This document shows positions 36,053-47,778 of a stretch of 64,000 nt of DNA, one piece after another. Source of the stretch: Acanthaster planci (lineage: Eukaryota; Echinodermata; Asteroidea; Valvatida; Acanthasteridae). The notes beneath the pieces were generated by a model that was not told the origin of the DNA, searched no databases, and saw only the letters and a program-made list of their open reading frames with translations. Numbering within the stretch: the first letter of the stretch is position 1; each line of letters starts with the position of its first letter. Location: assembly GCF_001949145.1 (NCBI RefSeq), contig NW_019091600.1:658533-722532 (forward strand), read 5' to 3'. Made by a program: the position numbers and the translations under genes.

Positions 36053-36477
36053 CTGAAAAATCAGTGCAACATGACATGAACAGGGGTGTGGGAGGCCACT
36101 TGCACCTAAAACTAACGCTGAAAACAGATCGCAAAAAGCTGAAATGTAAAAAGTTCCCATACAGATCAGGTGTACAAAAAACCTTTAAAAAATGCTGAAA
36201 TCAGCTAAAAAGCTGCATTCTCACACCTCTGCATGGAGCGATAACAGGTGCATATTATTACTGCTCACCCATGGGTTCTGGCTCTTGATTGGCTAAGAGT
36301 ACTTCATGTAGTTCAACTTAATAAACGTTTCATGTAAGGCTCTACATATTTTGCAAATTGAATGGCAACAGGGGATTTTAATAGCTCTCACGTGGAATTT
36401 CTTTCAGACGGAAGAAAACTGATAAGTAAATGTTGACAGGGAATTTAATTGCTCTCACATGGCAACATTTGTCAAAA

Positions 36478-36563
36478 TGCTGGGATGGCGAAATTTCTCA
36501 CAGCCAACCAGCATGATATATGCTGGGATGGCGAAATTTCTCACAGCCAACCAGCATGATATA
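36478..36563. repeat. 43-bp tandem duplication
   Basis: Two identical 43-bp units (36478-36520 and 36521-36563), each opening with TGCTGG and closing near CCAGCA, so each unit is itself a small inverted repeat. In predicted BRCA2 intron 1. Confidence 0.93.
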
Positions 36564-37405
36564 TCGTGCCTCAGCCCAATAAGTACGTGCCACGGTGTAC
36601 ATGCAGCACACAAGCATCATGTTTGAAAAAGACCCCAACAAATTGTGTAGTTGATGTCAATCTCTTATATACGATTTATGCCTGTGGTTCATGTATCGAT
36701 GCACTTTTTATCACTGATAGTACTGCGGTCGAACCGATCCATAAATAATTAAACGTGGCACTTTTGAACTGAACCAAACAGGTCGGTACGGATGTTTGGC
36801 TATAATACAGCATTGACAGTGCCCGGAATGCACACAAGAAACCTTGATAAAAAAGCAAACACAATGAAAAATGAATAACAAGTTATGCTGCATCGGCACT
36901 CGGCACATGCGCTTGGCATGCACACACGTACTACAACTGTACATATACATGTACAGTAAACTTATGATGGCCCTGCATCACGCGATGTTGTGAAAAGCAC
37001 ACGGTGAGAATCCACTAATAATCAACCGAGAACACACAACATATGGCATTTCTGCTGCACAATCATTCTACATTCTCACTACATCCAATTGTGCTTAATA
37101 TACATGTAAATGTTTATTCGGATTTAGCATTATGTTTGCCAATCTCCAATAGCCATGCCCGTTTGTTCCATATTAGGCCAATGATGTCATAAATGGCCAT
37201 GCAAAACAAATTTTGATTGGATGCTGATCTCAGTCGGACTCATGCTGAAGGCAACTCTGGAGGGAAAACTAATTTTGCCAAGCAGGCCGGTGCAGCACTC
37301 CAGTGCACGACAAGATTTGGTTGGCGACAGTGCTTGCCTTTCATTTGATCAAAGTTGTAGTGTAAATACGTTGTTATATGTTTATAAATACACCTGCAAA
37401 CAACG

Positions 37406-37704
37406 TACTTTGCAGGAAATTTAGTGCAACTTTACGTCATAATTCATGAGCGATCTATGTTTATCTAGAAGTATGCAGTTGCACATGCGCGAAATGCATA
37501 GCAACCACTTGCCCCTTACACATGATACCTGAGAGTTTTCTTCCCACTCGCATGTTTTGAGTGTCATGTCATCCGCACGTGTGTAAAGGGCGGTCAGTTG
37601 CTATGCATTTTGCACATGCGCAACCGCGTACTACCAGACAAACATAGATCGTTCATGAATCACGACGGAAAGCATGGAGTTGCACGAAATTTCCTGCAAA
37701 ATAC
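37406..37704. mobile_element. Foldback/MITE-like palindrome, arms of about 110 bp
   Basis: Left arm 37406-37513 and right arm 37589-37704 are reverse complements at most positions (TTGCAGGAAATTT, GATCTATGTTT and AATGCATAGCAAC recur inverted) around a loop of about 75 bp that itself partly pairs. Similarity fades outward, to perhaps 37340 and 37760. No transposase frame. In predicted BRCA2 intron 1; a transcript would form a long hairpin. Confidence 0.75.
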
Positions 37705-38445
37705 ATTGTCTGTGGGCATATTTAGTAATTTCAACACAGCATTTATGGAATTTGGGATACAAGGCACTTGTGAACGACATATGAGCTGCCTCCCTCAGGT
37801 AAAAATATGAGAAAAAAATCAAAAAAATTTCGCTATGGCAGGAGGACTTTATACCCTAAACGTCAGTCATAGTGAAAATAAAGACAATGTCCAACCTGGG
37901 CTAGGCCTGAGCCTAGTTCAGTGCCCTGGGCCCCATGATTCACATGATTTATGGGGCTAAATGTGAGCTTATTACCTCAGAACAGGGCCTCCAGAACAGA
38001 AGTCTTCATGTCTTTTTGGAATTTTTGCTAGCCATGCTACCTATGCCCTAAACAACTATCATGGTCTGATGATTGTTTGAAGTAGCCCAGGCCTATTCAT
38101 AGTTGATGTACCCTAATGTTGCACTTTCCCTAATGTGGCGCACTTTCATTTTAACAGAGCAATATTTTTACCTTAAATTTCACAATCAGTAAAACTTCAT
38201 CAAATTCCTTTCATTCTAATTCATAAATTTCAATTTTGTGTATCTGCTAAAAAGTTCTGACGAAATTTTATTTTTACCCAATTTTCCAAATTTTTCTGAC
38301 ACGCAGAATGAACACTTTAGAATCTGCTCAAAAATATGCAAATAATTTTCTCATACGCTTGTAGATGGGTAGGTGAACTGAAGGAATGATGCTTTACAAG
38401 AATTTATCAACTTTTTTCAAGTGCGCCACGTAAGGGAACACTCAC

Positions 38446-38600
38446 CTGAACTCGAGCCCAATTTCCTGACGCCGGCATTTTTGGATTTCGGACAAACTTT
38501 CAGGGCGCAAAGTCAGTTATCACTGCATGGAGAACAGAACGGCCCGATGCGACTCAGGCAACTAACTGCAGTGCTCAGTGGAAGTGTGCGCATGCCTACA
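38446..38600 (-). other. BRCA2: Predicted BRCA2 non-coding exon 1 (5' end approximate)
   Basis: A near-perfect donor on the minus strand (GTTCAG|GTGAGT, junction at 38446/38445) lies 2.4 kb upstream of the start exon, at the edge of a CpG-containing stretch. Vertebrate BRCA2 also has a short non-coding exon 1. The 5' boundary is a guess; only the donor is visible. Confidence 0.5.
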
Positions 38601-39310
38601 CTACAGACATGACAGAAGTTACATTTCAAACAAGACGAAGGAGACCCAGTGTGTTTTAAATAGGCCTATCCTCATAGATTTCTGTCACTTCCTTTAAAAT
38701 TCTTGACCAATATCATTAACTTCAAAAGAAAAACTGAAAACTCTACAGGTAATAAGTCCAGAAACATAAAAACACCTTTCTGTGTCTGTCACTTCTGTTA
38801 AGCCGGTCGTCTGTTTCGGTGGCCATTTTTATTCACGTATCGCGCCAAACGCAAGGAATCATGGTACAAAACTACAATCATGATAATGTTTAATATTATT
38901 TGACCGAGAGTTGATTAGACTTCATACAAGTCCCCAGACAGCACAACGAAGTTTATGATTTATGAGCTTGCACTTTAAAGTGGAACCAAGCTTGATACGT
39001 CAGCTTGATAAACATATGACTGGAGTTGAAAGACATCAATGAGCAAAAGAATTCATAAGAGATTAGCTCAATTTGAACAGTTTGCCCGCCGCTGCGCTTT
39101 TTTTTTTTTTTGCTGCTGCTCGGCAAAACTTGAAGGGCGCCCTCCCATTCGCCCGTATCTTGAATTAAGACTATTGTATGCGTAAACAAACACGTGCGAT
39201 ATACATGTGTTTGACCCAACGGAGACTAATAAGAAGACCTTGAGCTATGATCTCATTACGTACGTTAAGTGTTTGTACAGTAGTAGCGGGCCAGTACCGG
39301 TCGAAACAAG
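38600..39310. promoter_or_regulatory. Divergent BRCA2/XPNPEP3 upstream region
   Basis: About 0.7 kb between the predicted BRCA2 first exon (minus) and the XPNPEP3 start (plus). At 38842-38849 GCGCCAAA (TTTGGCGC on the other strand) is a good E2F-type site, fitting an S-phase gene such as BRCA2. At 39308-39315 AAGATGGC overlaps the XPNPEP3 ATG and matches the YY1 core often found at start codons of housekeeping genes. No TATA box was recognised. A T-tract at about 39099-39111 interrupts the region. Confidence 0.45.
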
Positions 39311-42300
39311 ATGGCTAGATTGATATGTCTTGGACGAACAGCTAAGCTGTTAATCGCTTGGAATCATCCTAAAAACACCAAAATCTTGAACGTAATAAAG
39401 AGCCATGGTAGACTTTTATGCACTTGTTATGGTAGGATTTCAATAAATGCTTGATCGGTTTTAAATTTACTGGCAGAGACTGAGAGAAAATTACATTTTC
39501 ATAATCATGCCAGTTTGACACCACGGTTTGAGGGAAAGAGTTCCATTACGCACCCCACTTGACGCCCTCTGCACAAACCCTATGGGACTTGCCTGAAAAA
39601 TTCTGTGTTTTCCAAGTAATCAACTTGGTTTTTTCCCTCCCAAATTGCACTTTTATATGGAACTCTTCCCCTGTTCATGGTCATCAAGAGATAAGCCTTA
39701 TTGCAAGTAGTGCAATTACTGCATATTAGTGATTTTGTACAATGGTAGAAGGCAAAAGGTTCAATGTTTACTCCTTTTTCCTTCCCACAATGCCTTTATA
39801 CCATTGTGAAAAATCACCCATGCAGCATTTGCGATAAGACTTATGGTTTATCATGTTTATCAGTGACAAGGAATCCTCCGTGCATTAGACTCTGGGTGAG
39901 AAGTTTCGACTCACAATACTATAGCCGAGCTCATGTGAGGAAATACATATCGAAAGCTGATTAATGTTAAAGAGATTAACTGCATCCCAAACGTGCTCAA
40001 ATGTTAGTCATTATGGTATTTTATTTTTCATTGTTCGTCATTTTTATTTATGTACTGTAGGCCCACATCTCATCATGGTATGGAATAAATGTGTTTGAAT
40101 TGAATTGAATTTTTGTATGGTATTGCATTTGTTTTGCTGGACACGGGCACGTAATATTTCAGTTTAAAATTGATTAGATGTACTTGCCAAACATAACTTC
40201 AAAGCTATCACAAGCTAAAAGATATAGCTCTTATGTTCAATAATACAGTTTTAATCAATGATGATCGCACAAGTAGTGTGAGCAAAATCAAATTAAGTAT
40301 AAGGTGTGTTGTTACTTGTACATTTGCAGGGCACCTTAGTCAACAAGATGGCATCTTTCTCCCAAAGAGATACTTGGGTCAACCAACTCCCTTCACCCAC
40401 AAGCACCTACTGAAGACAAATGAAATCACCCCAGAGATCACGCGACAGGAGTACATGGACAGGCGCACTGATCTTATGTCAGCCATTGGACGGTCTTTCA
40501 GCAGTGCTAGTGGCAGTGAACACGTTGTGGTTGTCCTGTCCGCTGACAAGAAATACATGACTGATGATATTCCGTATCCGTTCAGGCAGAATACGAGTTT
40601 CCTGTACCTGACAGGCTTTCAGGAGCCAGATAGCGCATTGGTGTTGGAGAGCATCCTTGGGAGGAATTTGCCTGAGCACAAGGCGACGCTGTTTGTGCAG
40701 CAGCGGGACCCGGAGCGGGAACTCTGGGATGGACCGCGGGCGGGCACTGAGGGAGCCCTCCAGTTCCTGGGCATCCATGAATGCCAGCCCATCGGCGATT
40801 TCAGTGAGAAGCTCCATAGCCTGGCCAGTAGCAAGAGCGAGCTGGTGGCGTGGTATGACGTCTTCAAGCCGCCCCATGCCGCACTTCACAAAGAAGTACA
40901 GGAGACCTTTGTCCAGCAGTGTCGCAACAGGGGACACCCCGTTAACATCCTGGAGAATGTTCTCCAGTCGCAGAGGGTTATCAAGTCCCCTGCAGAGCAA
41001 AACTTAATGCAGACATCGGCCTCTGTCGCTGCTAACGCTATCAAAGACGTCATGGAATTCTCACAGCCGGGTATCAACGAATCAATCTTGTATGCCAAGC
41101 TGGACTACAGTTGTCGCATCAGGGGGGCTGAGTTCCTCGCTTACCCGCCCGTCATAGCAGGCGGGAATAGAGCCAACACCCTCCATTACATCAGCAACAA
41201 CCAGGAGATCTTGAACAATGAGCTGGTGCTCATGGATGCTGGCTGCGAGTACCACGGCTATGCCAGTGACATCACGCGGACTTGGCCTGTCAATGGTCGG
41301 TTCACGGATCCCCAGGCCCAGCTGTACCAAGCCATTCTGGACGTGCAGAAGGACTGCATCGAGATGTGCACGGTGGGCGGGACACTAGACCAAGTGTATC
41401 ATTTTATGCTGGCGGAGCTTGGCAAACGCCTGCAGGAAATGAGGATCTTACCATCAGGACTAGCAGAATGGGAAATCTGCAAGGTATGGATAGACTTGGA
41501 CTTCTGTGGCAAGGTTCGATCATTAGTCAACCACGAGCCAATTTTGCCTGCTTACCTAGGATATATGTGGATTTTGTGCATTACCAGTAAAAACTGACTG
41601 ATGGTCTGTGTATATATTTGCTAATCGATTTTGGGCTGTCACTGCGTGAAGGGAAGAGAAAAATGAGAACCAATTTATAAAAGTGAATCTTTTTGCAACA
41701 ACGCTTTTCATGGATAAATGTTCTTGCTGCCAAAAAATTTCATCAAAGTATTAGTATTTCAATATAGGTTGTTATAAAATCCAAACATATTACAAAAGCT
41801 TTTCATTTTCAACTGTGTTGGTTTCCATAGAAAAGTCAATTCTGCTCTGTTTCAGAGTTCCTCTTTTCAAGCCTACTTTGTTTGAGACTTCCACCAAATA
41901 CTGTAAATCCTAATACAATGTATATTCTTCAAGTTTTCCCTTTAACATTAATTTTATTTTTAAAGGGACTAGATTCAAAATTTATGTTACTACCAATCTA
42001 CCAGAATGGATCAAAATCAAGACCAGTATAAAAAATTTGACCTCAACTGACCAGATCCCCCTTCGAAGATTTCTAATTAATTTATTTTTTCTTTTGTCTA
42101 ACCTTATCACAGATGGCCAAGCAGTACTGCCCACATCATGTCGGCCATTACCTGGGCATGGATACCCATGACACTGGACGCATATCTCGCAGCAGCCAGC
42201 TACAGCACGGCATGGTGGTCACTATCGAACCAGGTCAAGTTTCATTTGTTGATCATCAAATCACTTGTTACACACAAAGTCATGTATGTCCTCAACCTGA

Positions 42301-43944
42301 GGAATTTAACGGTGACTTTAAGCGAGCAGATTGTCAAAGTGGAGTCAAATCAGAGGAGTGTGTACTTTTGTTGCTAAATTCTGTGCCAGATTTTTATGTA
42401 ATATTTATGGAAGCAGTTGCATTGACTTCAAAGGTTGTTTTAATGAGCGGTCACATGAATAAAGTGTTACAGAAAGATAAGTCCATTAGATATATTCATA
42501 AATACCTCAGACAGTTTTCCTATACAACAACATGCAATTTGACTGTGTATTAACATTTGGTAATGCCCGCCGAGAAGTGATAATGCCCACTGTGTAAATT
42601 ATGCATTGATACCTGGATACAAGACAGTTTAATCAATTTTGATTGGTCAAAAGTCTGCGTGCACATGGCTCACCATGTGCGCGCCAATTGGACAATTTGC
42701 ACAAAGAATATTCCATAAAATGGACAGGGGTGTGTGGGAAAATGAAAGTAAAATGCCAGAAAACTATTGCTGTAAATCCATAATATGTTGACTTCGTTTG
42801 ACTCTATGAATAACCACTTCGTGCTGGCGACCTTAGGTGTATACGCATAGCTGGGGGAGCCCGAAATCAGACAAAGGAGTTGGGCCTTGAAACAAAAGAC
42901 CGTACTCGGAACAAAAGACCAAGCTGTTGGAATTGCCAACATTTTTTCAGCTGTCAATAGCGGAGGTAATCCGTCATTGTTTTGAAACAGTATACCACTG
43001 TTTGCGGCATTCAGGGAAAGCAGATTATCACCAGGGACAAAAACGCTCCAGCGATGAGCGATACAGTACCATTGCACACTATCTGGCCGCATTAAAAAGA
43101 CGCCAGCAGTGCACCAAGCCAATTTCTGGAACAAAGGAAATTACACAACACCGTACTGGGCTCTCTTTACAAGGCGGCAGGCCTGGCTGCAATACTCTGG
43201 TATCAATAGATGTCGCCTGTCAGTTTAGAGTAGCCACAAGACAGTCATTCATGTGGGTGTAAACGTCCAGTAAATGAAGTTATGAATTTTTGAAGAATTA
43301 TGAAAATGGAAAATCTTAAAAATCCCCCGGGAACTCATCATGCAACTTCTAATTAAACGTGGCAGCGTATGGTTAAAAAGGTATTTATTAATGGGAATTA
43401 ATATGTGCTCGGAGAGAGATTGCCGCTAATGTCCTCGCCTGCGACTCTGGCATTACTCTTGTTCACTCTCCTGAGCCAGTCTTAAATGCACATTTATACG
43501 CCAAGCAGATATTTATTCCCTTTTGCAAGAAGGTGCCGTCACTTCTGGGGCTGCACACGTGTTTGTCACGTACATTGTCAAAGTTAGAGCTGTACATTTA
43601 TGTGCATTTTGGCAAATCACAGACAGTACCCTATTAGTTTGATGTGGCATTTGGTGGGCAGGCGCAAGCTGCTCTAAATGTGGCCCCTCTGCAGAAGCAG
43701 TTCCCATTTCTGGTCAGTGGATAAGTCTGTATGACTGCAGGTTCCCTGAATTATTTGGCCTATTCCTCTGGTCATTGTCACAGGTCTGTACATTCCAGAG
43801 TTGGACACCAGTGCACCCGCCAAGTACCGGGGGATTGGCATCCGCATCGAGGACGACATTCTCATTACGGACAAGGGCCCGGAAATTCTTTCGGCAGAGT
43901 GTCCAAAGGAGATTGAGGAGTTGGAAAAGCTCATCAGAAAATGA
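39311..43944 (+). CDS. XPNPEP3: Xaa-Pro aminopeptidase 3 (mitochondrial aminopeptidase P3)
   Basis: Metallo-aminopeptidase of the M24B/AMP family; it removes an N-terminal residue next to proline and in mammals trims imported mitochondrial proteins. Exons: 39311-39431, 40330-41483, 42113-42233, 43784-43944, phases 1-0-1, total 1557 nt or 518 residues (human 507). Exon 1 (MARLICLGRTAKLLIAW...) is basic and hydrophobic with almost no acidic residues, as expected for a mitochondrial presequence. Exon 2 carries RYLGQPTPFTHKHLL, NTSFLYLTGFQEPDSALVLE and ELWDGPRAGTEGA. All five metal ligands are visible: two Asp in LMDAGCEYHGYASDITRTWP, His in PHHVGHYLGMD, Glu in TIEPG and Glu in RIEDDILIT. The N-terminal AMP domain precedes the pita-bread catalytic domain. 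Exon 1 is the least certain part; a second in-phase donor exists at 39405. Confidence 0.94.
39432..40329 (+). other. XPNPEP3 intron 1
   Basis: About 0.9 kb, AT-rich, no repeat or coding structure recognised. It ends in a TACATTTGCAG acceptor. Confidence 0.6.
42833..43370 (+). repeat. Dispersed repeat, copy 1 (XPNPEP3 intron 3)
   Basis: About 540 bp closely similar, in the same orientation, to 62320-62825 in PAICS intron 4. Shared landmarks include GAGCCCGAAA, ATCCGTCATTGTTTTGAAA, GATGTCGCCTGT and CATGCAACTTC. Internal frames are broken in both copies, so this looks like a non-autonomous mobile element or a decayed fragment. Ends are approximate and no target-site duplication was identified. 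Confidence 0.7.
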
Positions 43945-44572
43945 CTTTCAGGTTGTGGGTCTTGCATAAAACAGAGGCATCATTTTCAGTGATAAGTGCT
44001 GACTTGCAACTTCCTTGCCAAGTCTGATAACCATACGTAGATGGCAAGATTCTGTTTTATAAACTTGTACATGTAAGTTATATTTGATACGGCATGGGTC
44101 TGTTTTTACCACAAGTTCTGTTTGACCCAGACTGGTATTTGGAGACTGTGGCTTCATTTTTTGCCACTGCAGCGTCTCGTTACAAATCCAAAATCAGGTG
44201 CCTTCTAGAATTAGATGGATTCTGCCGTCGTAATTTCAATTTTATTGTTACCTTTCAGTAATGCCCTGGAGTCCTATGTACTTATGGAAGCATGCATTGT
44301 TTTACATCTATGCTTTTTCTGGAGCCACAAGTTTGTCCTTCCTCCTTGGTCTTGTGAGAAGGCATGTCTTATCAGGCCCGTTGCCTGACCAGATACGGGG
44401 GGTTCGTCAAACCAAAAAGTGGAACTCTTGGCACTGTGAACACATATTTTTATATAAAGGCCTATCACTGTGAGCTTTATATAATGAGCTCACAATACAA
44501 CATTGAAAAGCTGCAAGTCAGTCGCAAACCAAAGGTTGCATGTAAGACTTGTACACTGTAGTTTTAAATATT

Positions 44573-44578
44573 GAATAA
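44573..44578 (+). terminator. Candidate XPNPEP3 polyadenylation signal
   Basis: AATAAA about 630 bp past the XPNPEP3 stop codon, in AT-rich sequence. Confidence 0.4.
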
Positions 44579-45010
44579 ACTTAACAAAAATACATTGATT
44601 TCAAACCCTTTGAAACACCTGAAATGTGGATAATTGCCGGAACTTCCTGACGGTACATGACTGGAGATTGACTCATTAATATGCAGAATCGTGCTCACCT
44701 TGAGCTTGAGAATCAACGTATAAGCCGTGGCTTGTATGCTGAATATTACGGTCTATTTAAAATATTCAGTCCCAAAAAAAAAAAGGACCACCAACAAGCG
44801 GAACTGGGGGTTAGTTTGAACCCCTTGACCCTCCCCAGCCTACGGGCCTGCTTATCAAGGCATGATGTCATCAGCACACAAGCCAACTGAAATCAAGCTT
44901 AATACCAGCAGCATTTAGTGAAGTGTGGGGGGGAAGCGGTGCTCGTGTCTTCCTGTAACAGTAACTCACTGACTATGTGTTTCCATTTATGAAGATAAGT
45001 AGAACACCTC

Positions 45011-45039
45011 AATAAATGAATGGCACTTTACGATTTATT
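45011..45039. terminator. Paired convergent polyadenylation signals
   Basis: AATAAA on the plus strand (45011-45016) and AATAAA on the minus strand (TTTATT at 45034-45039) lie within 29 bp, at the meeting point of the convergent XPNPEP3 and PPAT genes. They could serve as distal ends for both. No transcript evidence is available. Confidence 0.35.
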
Positions 45040-47778
45040 GTGGACATTCAGTCTTCTCAAAGTCTATTTTATTTCTCCACACATATGAAAATATAGAGTG
45101 AAATATACACACACGTTTCTTAAAATGAACCAACAAAATAAAGGGGGACAACCTTAAATTTCAGAGATGGGCAAAGTCACTAAATACAGGCTTTTCTGGT
45201 GCTAAAAGAAATGGCAAAACTAGAAGTGAATGCTCGTGACAGACGTTACTTTTGCATACGAATACAAAAAATGAGGCTTTAGTACCTTGTAAAACCTTGA
45301 TGAAACCTCTTAGTACAAAACACAAACAAAATCATATGGTGCATTCAAAACAATATTAAACAAGGCATGGAAATTGCTTCAATGAGTGGACTACTGTTAA
45401 ACTTGAATTATCTATTTCTGTTGTTACGGAAAGGGTGTTTCCCACACTGGAAAGTTCTTTCGACAAGTAACTTGGTTGTTTGCTAACATACATGTCCCCT
45501 TAAACATCTTCTTTTTGTCCATTTTAGAAATATTTCAGGTATTGCAGTCAATTTCTATAAATTTTTCTTGAAGATAACAAGCGTTATTCAGTGTGCTTGG
45601 GAAACAAAATGGCGGTCAAAGGTTTCTTTTTAAAAAAATCAATTCACATCGCACAATATTTGATACAACCAATCAAATATTTCTATTTGTGCAAAATACA
45701 TCACTCAAATTGATTGAAAATAACATTTTAAATTCAACATCCACATGTACATGAACTCAAGTCACCTCAGTTGAAACGAACAACATGTACGAGACACTCA
45801 CAGAATAATACATTTGACCATAAAAATTCCTGTGACATTCACTTCACACAATGTAAAGACCATGAATCTTAAATGTCAGATCATTTCAGTACTTTTTTCG
45901 GAAATTGCGCCCAAATTTCGCAAGTCCACTTACTCATTCTACATCCGTTTCCAAAAATCACAATTTGCTCTGTTCTCATTCTAGGAAACAAACAAAATTG
46001 AAAATGGCCCTTAAAAATGGTTATTACAGAGTAGCTGGCAATACTTTGCATTGAAATGCGGAAAAAACTCGTATACCTCATCAACTCTTTACACAGCTGC
46101 AGTTCTAGAGACGTCATCATTTTTCCTGAAAATGCCTCCAACAAGACAACCTCCTCATGTGGATTCTCCAATATCTAAAAATATGGTCAACTTGTTACTA
46201 TTAAGTGTGACACCAGGTTTCTTCTCAAACACAGTGATCATGCAGAGCGTCACGTCTAATAACCTTCACAACATTTGTGCACTTCAATTCTTTTAATAAT
46301 GGTATTACTAGTCCTAAAATGCATTCCACTCTGAAAATATTTTCTTAGAGAACACTTCTTTTGAAAAAACGTATAACTTTTCCCTCCGGACTACACGTAA
46401 GGATCATCACACCTATCCACTAGTGTTCTGACCTTTAGGCATTCTTCAAATTGTGCAACAAGCTGTCAGAGAAAGCCTTCAGTGTGCTACAGATACACGT
46501 GTTGGTGGTAGTAAGTTACACATCACAGCATCTCAACGCTTTTAATGGACTGGTACTTTGCAAGTCCCTAAGGGCATCCACAAAGCACTTTTTCAGACCA
46601 CATTAAATGTGAAAAGAACACACATACAGTTTTTCTGATAGCATAGTGATGAGTACACTAGCTTCGGTTGCATGCTACCACAAACATTTACATGTACTTA
46701 GGCCAAAGTTTCTCAGGCAATTTTTTAAGTAACTTTAAAATGCACTGACAATGCGCACTGGTGGAGTGACAAAACATTTATACTCTTCTTTTAATGGTGG
46801 AAAGGTATTCAAACTGACAGACAGCCAATACAATATGGACAGACAGCCAGATACATGTATCTTACAGATACCAATAATACTTCTCGTGTGGCAGTGCTGA
46901 AATAACGTACTGTACATTGTACTTCATTTCTTATGCAGCATGTTACACCAGGTACATCAAAGTTGACTTTGTGCTTTAGCAATCTTCTTCTGACACCACA
47001 GCCGATGCTTCCAGCAACAAGGCATGGGATGCGTACAAAATGTAGACCTAAACATGCTATGCAAAGTGGACTTGATTAAAGATGCTGTCAAATACTGACA
47101 GTAGTATACTGTACAGCCAAGGTAACTAAACAGGCACTTAATAAACAAATATTAAAAGGAGTGGCTGTTAGGTACGGTACTGAACAACCTATTGTACTAA
47201 AAAAGTAGAAACTAGTGAGTGTTAGCCAAATTTCTTTCAAATAAAGCTGTCGACAAGGCTTGAAAATGCAGAATATCACAGCATTTTAACATAGAACTCT
47301 CAACTTGTTTAAGAGTGTGAAATACATGACTCCATCCAAGAAACAGAGTTGGAAATTGTCACACTTCTCAGCTGAATTACCCTCTAGCATTGTTGACATT
47401 AATAAGAACTGACATTTTCACTCACATGATATTCATAATCAGGTGAAACTGAGAAAGATATACAAAGCCCTTAACTAAATCTCAGTTTTCACTGTCTCTG
47501 GTTTGGTCTTGTCTAAGCTCCGCAATCAATGTTAAATGCTTACTGTTGCACATGCATAAAACTGCTTAAGATTGCAGCCTCTTGACAGAGGAACAGATGT
47601 TGGCGTAGCCCAAACATGGAACTGCACTGAACAGATGGTCTCAACTCTGAGGACTCGGTAAATGATGTCCTCAGAGTTTGAAGGTGAAGAAAGTGAAAGC
47701 CAAGTTTTCAAACCCTGTAAAAAAAAAGATCCTCAGATAAATAAACCATTCTTGTTTCTGAAGTCCATGTTTTCACCT

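Larger units (their letters stand above)
36053..38445 (-). other. BRCA2 intron 1 (predicted), 2.4 kb
   Basis: Lies between the predicted non-coding exon 1 and the start exon. It contains a 43-bp tandem duplication at 36478-36563 and a large inverted repeat at 37406-37704. No coding signal was seen. Confidence 0.55.
36029..38478 (-). promoter_or_regulatory. Spliced upstream ORF overlapping the BRCA2 start codon
   Basis: If exon 1 (ending 38446) joins exon 2 at 36052, an ATG at 38478-38476 opens an 18-codon upstream ORF that crosses the junction and ends at TGA, 36031-36029. That stop shares two bases with the BRCA2 ATG (36032-36030) in an ATGA overlap, the geometry typical of termination-reinitiation. 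Use of a second acceptor 14 nt downstream (GAGAG|GATGAC) would instead fuse this ORF in frame to BRCA2 and extend its N-terminus by about 14 residues. This depends on exon 1 being real and starting upstream of 38478. Confidence 0.4.
43945..47778. other. Convergent 3' region of XPNPEP3 and PPAT
   Basis: No coding signal. XPNPEP3 transcripts probably end at the AATAAA near 44573 or the one at 45011; PPAT transcripts, coming from the other side, probably run to about 45.0 kb, which would give PPAT a 2.7 kb 3' UTR. This sequence contains many short ACATGTA words but no element boundary that I can support. Confidence 0.5.

Noticed and set aside
39401-39410. Alternative XPNPEP3 exon 1 donor (CATG|GTAGAC)
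   Set aside because: It is in phase but has A rather than G at position +5; the donor at 39432 (GTAGGA) fits better. It could still be used as a minor site.
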